A DNA stretch of 64,000 nt from Dyella sp. C11 (GTDB lineage Bacteria; Pseudomonadota; Gammaproteobacteria; Xanthomonadales; Rhodanobacteraceae). Below, one piece after another: positions 60,725-64,000 of the stretch. Both the position numbers and the translations under genes were made by a program. Each line of letters starts with the position of its first letter. Within the stretch, counting starts at the first letter, position 1. Under the pieces are notes generated by a model. The model was given only the letters and a program-made list of their open reading frames with translations, was not told the origin of the DNA and did not search any database. The stretch spans positions 44,299 through 108,298 of the forward strand of contig NZ_QAVX01000003.1 of NCBI RefSeq assembly GCF_003121485.1, written 5' to 3'.

Positions 60725-63316
60725 ATGCTTAACGCCTACCGCCAACATGTCGCCGAGCGCGCCGCGCTGGGAATCCCCGCGCTGCCGCTGTCGGCCCAGC
60801 AGACCGCTGACCTGATCGAACTCCTCAAGAACCCGCCGGCGGGTGAAGAGGCGTTCCTCGTCGACCTGATCACCAACCGCGTGCCGGCTGGCGTGGACGA
60901 TGCGGCCAAGGTCAAGGCTTCGTACCTGGCGGCCGTGGCATTCGGCACCGAAACCTGCGCGCTGATTTCGCGCGAGAAGGCCACGGAACTCCTCGGCACC
61001 ATGCTGGGCGGCTACAACATCCATCCGCTGATCGAGCTGCTCGACGACGCGCAGATCGGCACCGTCGCCGCTAACGCGCTCAAGCACACGCTGCTGATGT
61101 TCGACGCCTTCCACGACGTCAAGGAAAAGGCCGACAAGGGCAACGCCAACGCCAAGGCCGTGCTGCAGAGCTGGGCCGACGCCGAGTGGTTCACCAGCAA
61201 GCCGGAAGTGCCGGAAAGCCTGACCATCACCGTGTTCAAGGTACCGGGCGAAACCAACACCGACGACCTGTCGCCGGCCCCGGACGCCACCACGCGCCCG
61301 GACATCCCGCTGCACGCGCTGGCCATGCTGAAGAACAAGCGCGACGGTGCCCCGTTCCAGCCGGAAGAAGACGGCAAGCGCGGTCCCATCGCCTTCATCG
61401 AATCGCTGAAGGAAAAGGGCCACCTGGTTGCCTACGTGGGTGACGTGGTCGGCACCGGTTCCAGCCGCAAGTCCGCCACCAACTCGGTGCTGTGGTTCAC
61501 GGGCGAAGACATCCCCTTCATCCCGAACAAGCGCTTCGGCGGCGTGTGCCTGGGCAGCAAGATCGCCCCGATCTTCTACAACACCATGGAAGACGCCGGC
61601 GCGCTGCCGATCGAACTCGACGTGTCCAACATGAACATGGGCGACGTGGTCGAGCTGCGTCCGTACGAAGGCAAGGCACTGAAGAACGGCGAAGTCATCG
61701 CCGAGTTCCAGGTGAAGTCCGACGTGCTGTTCGACGAAGTGCGCGCCGGTGGCCGCATCCCGCTCATCGTCGGTCGTGGCCTCACCGCCAAGGCGCGTGA
61801 AGCGCTGGGCCTGCCGGTCTCCACGCTGTTCCGCCTGCCGCAGCAGCCGGCCGATACCGGCAAGGGCTACACGCTGGCGCAGAAGATGGTTGGCCGCGCC
61901 GTCGGCCTGCCGGAAGGCCAGGGTGTGCGCCCGGGCACGTACTGCGAGCCGAAGATGACCTCGGTGGGTTCGCAGGACACCACCGGCCCGATGACCCGCG
62001 ACGAGCTGAAGGACCTGGCCTGCCTGGGCTTCTCGGCTGACCTGGTCATGCAGTCGTTCTGCCACACCGCGGCTTACCCGAAGCCGGTGGACGTGAAGAC
62101 CCACCACACGCTGCCGGAATTCATCAGCACGCGTGGCGGCATCTCGCTGCGTCCGGGCGACGGCGTGATCCACAGCTGGCTCAACCGCATGCTGCTGCCC
62201 GACACCGTCGGCACCGGTGGCGACAGCCACACGCGTTTCCCGATCGGCATTTCGTTCCCGGCCGGCTCGGGCCTGGTGGCCTTCGCTGCCGCCACCGGCG
62301 TGATGCCGCTGGACATGCCCGAATCCGTGCTCGTGCGCTTCAAGGGCGAACTGCAGCCGGGCGTCACCCTGCGTGACCTCGTCAACGCGATTCCGCTCTA
62401 CGCCATCAAGCAAGGCCTGCTCACGGTGGCCAAGCAGGGCAAGAAGAACATCTTCTCCGGCCGCATCCTGGAAATCGAAGGTCTGCCGAACCTGAAGGTG
62501 GAGCAGGCGTTCGAGCTGTCCGACGCATCGGCCGAGCGTTCGGCGGCTGGCTGCACCGTGCACCTCGACAAGGCGCCGATCATCGAATACATCAACAGCA
62601 ACATCACGCTGCTGAAGTACATGATCGCGCAGGGCTACAAGGACCCGCGCAGCCTGCAGCGCCGCATCAAGGCGATGGAAGCATGGCTCGCCAACCCGCA
62701 GCTGCTGGAGCGTGATGCCGACGCCGAATACGCCGCCGTCATCGAGATCGACCTGGCCGACGTGCATGAGCCCATCGTGGCCTGCCCGAACGATCCGGAC
62801 GACGTGAAGACCCTCAGCGACGTGGCCGGTGCCACCATCGACGAAGTGTTCATCGGTTCGTGCATGACGAATATTGGTCATTTCCGGGCAGCGTCGAAGC
62901 TGCTGGAAGGCAAGCGCGACATCCCGACCAAGCTGTGGGTGGCTCCGCCAACCAAGATGGACCAGCAGCAGCTGACCGAGGAAGGTCACTACGGCGTGCT
63001 CGGCACCGCTGGCGCCCGCATGGAAATGCCGGGTTGCTCGCTGTGCATGGGCAACCAGGCGCAGGTACGCGAAGGCGCGACGGTGTTCTCCACCTCCACC
63101 CGCAACTTCCCCAACCGCCTCGGCAAGAACTCCAACGTGTACCTGGGTTCGGCCGAACTGGCCGCCATCTGCTCGCGCCTGGGTCGTATCCCGACCAAGA
63201 CCGAGTACATGACCGACATCGGCGTGATCGACGCCAATGGCGAGAAGATCTACAAGTACCTGAACTTCGATCAGATCGCCGACTACCAGGACGTGGCCAA
63301 CACGGTCACCGCCTGA
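60725..63316 (+). CDS. acnB: bifunctional aconitate hydratase 2/2-methylisocitrate dehydratase
   Basis: An 863-residue AcnB. The N-terminal HEAT-like domain (about 1-160) and swivel domain come first, the reverse order to AcnA. The swivel has [20 protein letters not shown]. Cluster cysteines lie in [14 protein letters not shown] and [23 protein letters not shown] is the substrate loop. AcnB is the main growth-phase aconitase in enterobacteria and its apo-form can bind mRNA. The initiating ATG follows ACGAG. A strong terminator follows 27 bp after the stop, and then a repeat array. Confidence 0.96.
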   Translation: MLNAYRQHVAERAALGIPALPLSAQQTADLIELLKNPPAGEEAFLVDLITNRVPAGVDDAAKVKASYLAAVAFGTETCALISREKATELLGTMLGGYNIHPLIELLDDAQIGTVAANALKHTLLMFDAFHDVKEKADKGNANAKAVLQSWADAEWFTSKPEVPESLTITVFKVPGETNTDDLSPAPDATTRPDIPLHALAMLKNKRDGAPFQPEEDGKRGPIAFIESLKEKGHLVAYVGDVVGTGSSRKSATNSVLWFTGEDIPFIPNKRFGGVCLGSKIAPIFYNTMEDAGALPIELDVSNMNMGDVVELRPYEGKALKNGEVIAEFQVKSDVLFDEVRAGGRIPLIVGRGLTAKAREALGLPVSTLFRLPQQPADTGKGYTLAQKMVGRAVGLPEGQGVRPGTYCEPKMTSVGSQDTTGPMTRDELKDLACLGFSADLVMQSFCHTAAYPKPVDVKTHHTLPEFISTRGGISLRPGDGVIHSWLNRMLLPDTVGTGGDSHTRFPIGISFPAGSGLVAFAAATGVMPLDMPESVLVRFKGELQPGVTLRDLVNAIPLYAIKQGLLTVAKQGKKNIFSGRILEIEGLPNLKVEQAFELSDASAERSAAGCTVHLDKAPIIEYINSNITLLKYMIAQGYKDPRSLQRRIKAMEAWLANPQLLERDADAEYAAVIEIDLADVHEPIVACPNDPDDVKTLSDVAGATIDEVFIGSCMTNIGHFRAASKLLEGKRDIPTKLWVAPPTKMDQQQLTEEGHYGVLGTAGARMEMPGCSLCMGNQAQVREGATVFSTSTRNFPNRLGKNSNVYLGSAELAAICSRLGRIPTKTEYMTDIGVIDANGEKIYKYLNFDQIADYQDVANTVTA

Positions 63317-63343
63317 TCGCGGTAAGCATCGCAAGATGCAGGG

Positions 63344-63372
63344 AAGGGCGGCGAAAGCCGCCCTTTCTTTTT
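63344..63372 (+). terminator. acnB terminator
   Basis: AAGGGCGGC (63344-63352), loop GAAA, GCCGCCCTT (63357-63365), then TCTTTTT. Perfect 9 bp stem with a GNRA tetraloop. Confidence 0.92.
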
Positions 63373-63400
63373 GCGCAACCATCAAGCGCACAATCCCCCT

Positions 63401-64000
63401 GTAGGAGCCCACTGGTGGGCGACCGCCACATGCCGGCGCTGCGTGGTGGTGGCTTGTCGCGCACAAGTGCGCTCCTACAAAGAAACGCCAGGTGCGGGTT
63501 GAAGGGACATATCGACCGCGTGGCAAGCCTCGCAAGGTGTCGGGGGTGGGCTGCGAATGCCCCCTTTCTTTTGCGAAAAATGGCCCGCTTTTGTGGGAGC
63601 GCACCCTGTGCGCGACGGCGGGATCGCCGGGTGTTCGCTTCGGCCGTCGCGCACAGGGTGCGCTCCCACAGAAGAGCACTGCGTGACTATCAGGCACACC
63701 CGTCCTTTTGTAGGAACCCACTTGTGGGCGACCGTCACATGTTGGCGCTCCGCGGTGGTGGCTTGTCGCGCACAAGTGCGCTCCTACAAAAAAAGCGCGA
63801 GGTGCGGGTTGAAGGGTCCCGTCTATCGCGCAGCAAGCCTCGCAAGGTGTCGGGATGGGCTGCGAATGCCGCCCTTTCTCTTTGCGTGAAATGGCCCGCT
63901 TTTTGTGGGAGCGCACCCTGTGCGCGACCGGGGGGAGACAGGGGTGTTGATTGGGGCCTAGCGCACCCAGGGGGCCGAGCCCAAAAAAGAGGCCGGCGCG
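63401..64000. repeat. Tandem array of REP palindromes downstream of acnB
   Basis: Two units of about 309-312 bp. Palindrome A copies are at 63401-63478 and 63710-63787 (GTAGGAGCCCAC/GTGCGCTCCTAC type); palindrome B copies are at 63592-63670 and from 63904, the last broken after about 63930. The two spacers (63479-63591 and 63788-63903) are similar along their length (GGTGCGGGTTGAAGGG, CAAGCCTCGCAAGGTGTCGG) and each carries CCCTTTCTTTTGC-like sequence resembling the acnB terminator arm. No gene is seen. Confidence 0.85.

Noticed and set aside
60284..63916. A 1210-codon open frame on the minus strand opposite acnB, running into the repeats
   Set aside because: AcnB on the plus strand is certain; the opposite frame is rich in His, Arg and Gln with no known domain and spans REP palindromes.

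Overview
The window reads as a chromosomal segment of a GC-rich gammaproteobacterium of the Xanthomonadales/Lysobacterales, most like the Rhodanobacteraceae (Dyella, Luteibacter or Rhodanobacter type). I base this on the def-fmt-rsmB and LysM-dprA-topA-tsaC housekeeping order, the long Lys/Ala-rich TopA tail, a Gly/Arg-rich RluB tail, paired acnA/acnB, and several families of short palindromic repeats typical of this group. No rRNA, tRNA, CRISPR array, prophage or insertion sequence was recognised. The genus assignment is inference.

Layout. 1-10.7 kb: surface-glycan genes in two divergent runs. One holds a GT39 membrane glycosyltransferase (cut by the window edge), a CDP-glycerol glycerophosphotransferase-like protein and a WaaE-like GT2. 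The other holds an O-antigen-ligase-like protein, UDP-glucuronate decarboxylase, two GT2s and a GT4. A second GT39 protein follows. 10.8-21.1 kb: housekeeping (rsmB, fmt, def; LysM protein, dprA, topA, tsaC) and an AMP-forming ligase. 21.2-36.4 kb: an unusual envelope and signalling block. An AraC regulator is followed by two separate DUF3300-DUF2950 gene pairs, a rubredoxin, a seven-helix membrane protein, two outer-membrane barrel proteins, a glycine-zipper protein, one NarX-like histidine kinase and three NarL-type response regulators (one lacking its DNA-binding domain). Upstream regions across this block share a recurring site with consensus GTA-G-W-TT-TAC-N-TAG, which suggests one regulon controlled by the local two-component system. 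This is the most interesting signal in the window.

36.5-42.8 kb: two small unknown proteins, a YtcJ-type amidohydrolase, azoreductase with a divergent LysR regulator, and the aminotransferase/omega-amidase pair YbdL-YafV. 43-48.2 kb: an alcohol-to-acid oxidation unit (aldehyde dehydrogenase, zinc alcohol dehydrogenase, DUF779 protein). It has a near-consensus sigma-54 promoter and a divergent AcoR-type sigma-54 activator. 48.2-56.6 kb: arsC-like reductase, rluB-scpB-scpA, dinB, a PilZ protein, fadD and a small lipoprotein. 56.6-64 kb: acnA and acnB transcribed divergently from a spacer with a mobile-looking repeat and a hairpin-rich leader. Each is followed by a tandem array of REP-like palindromes that also copies parts of the gene's own 3' end or terminator.

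Intergenic DNA is repeat-rich: four copies of a 26-136 bp inverted-repeat element (CGTCATTCC ends), two copies of a CCCTCTCCC hairpin, and about ten GTAGGAGC/TGTGGGAGC palindromes.
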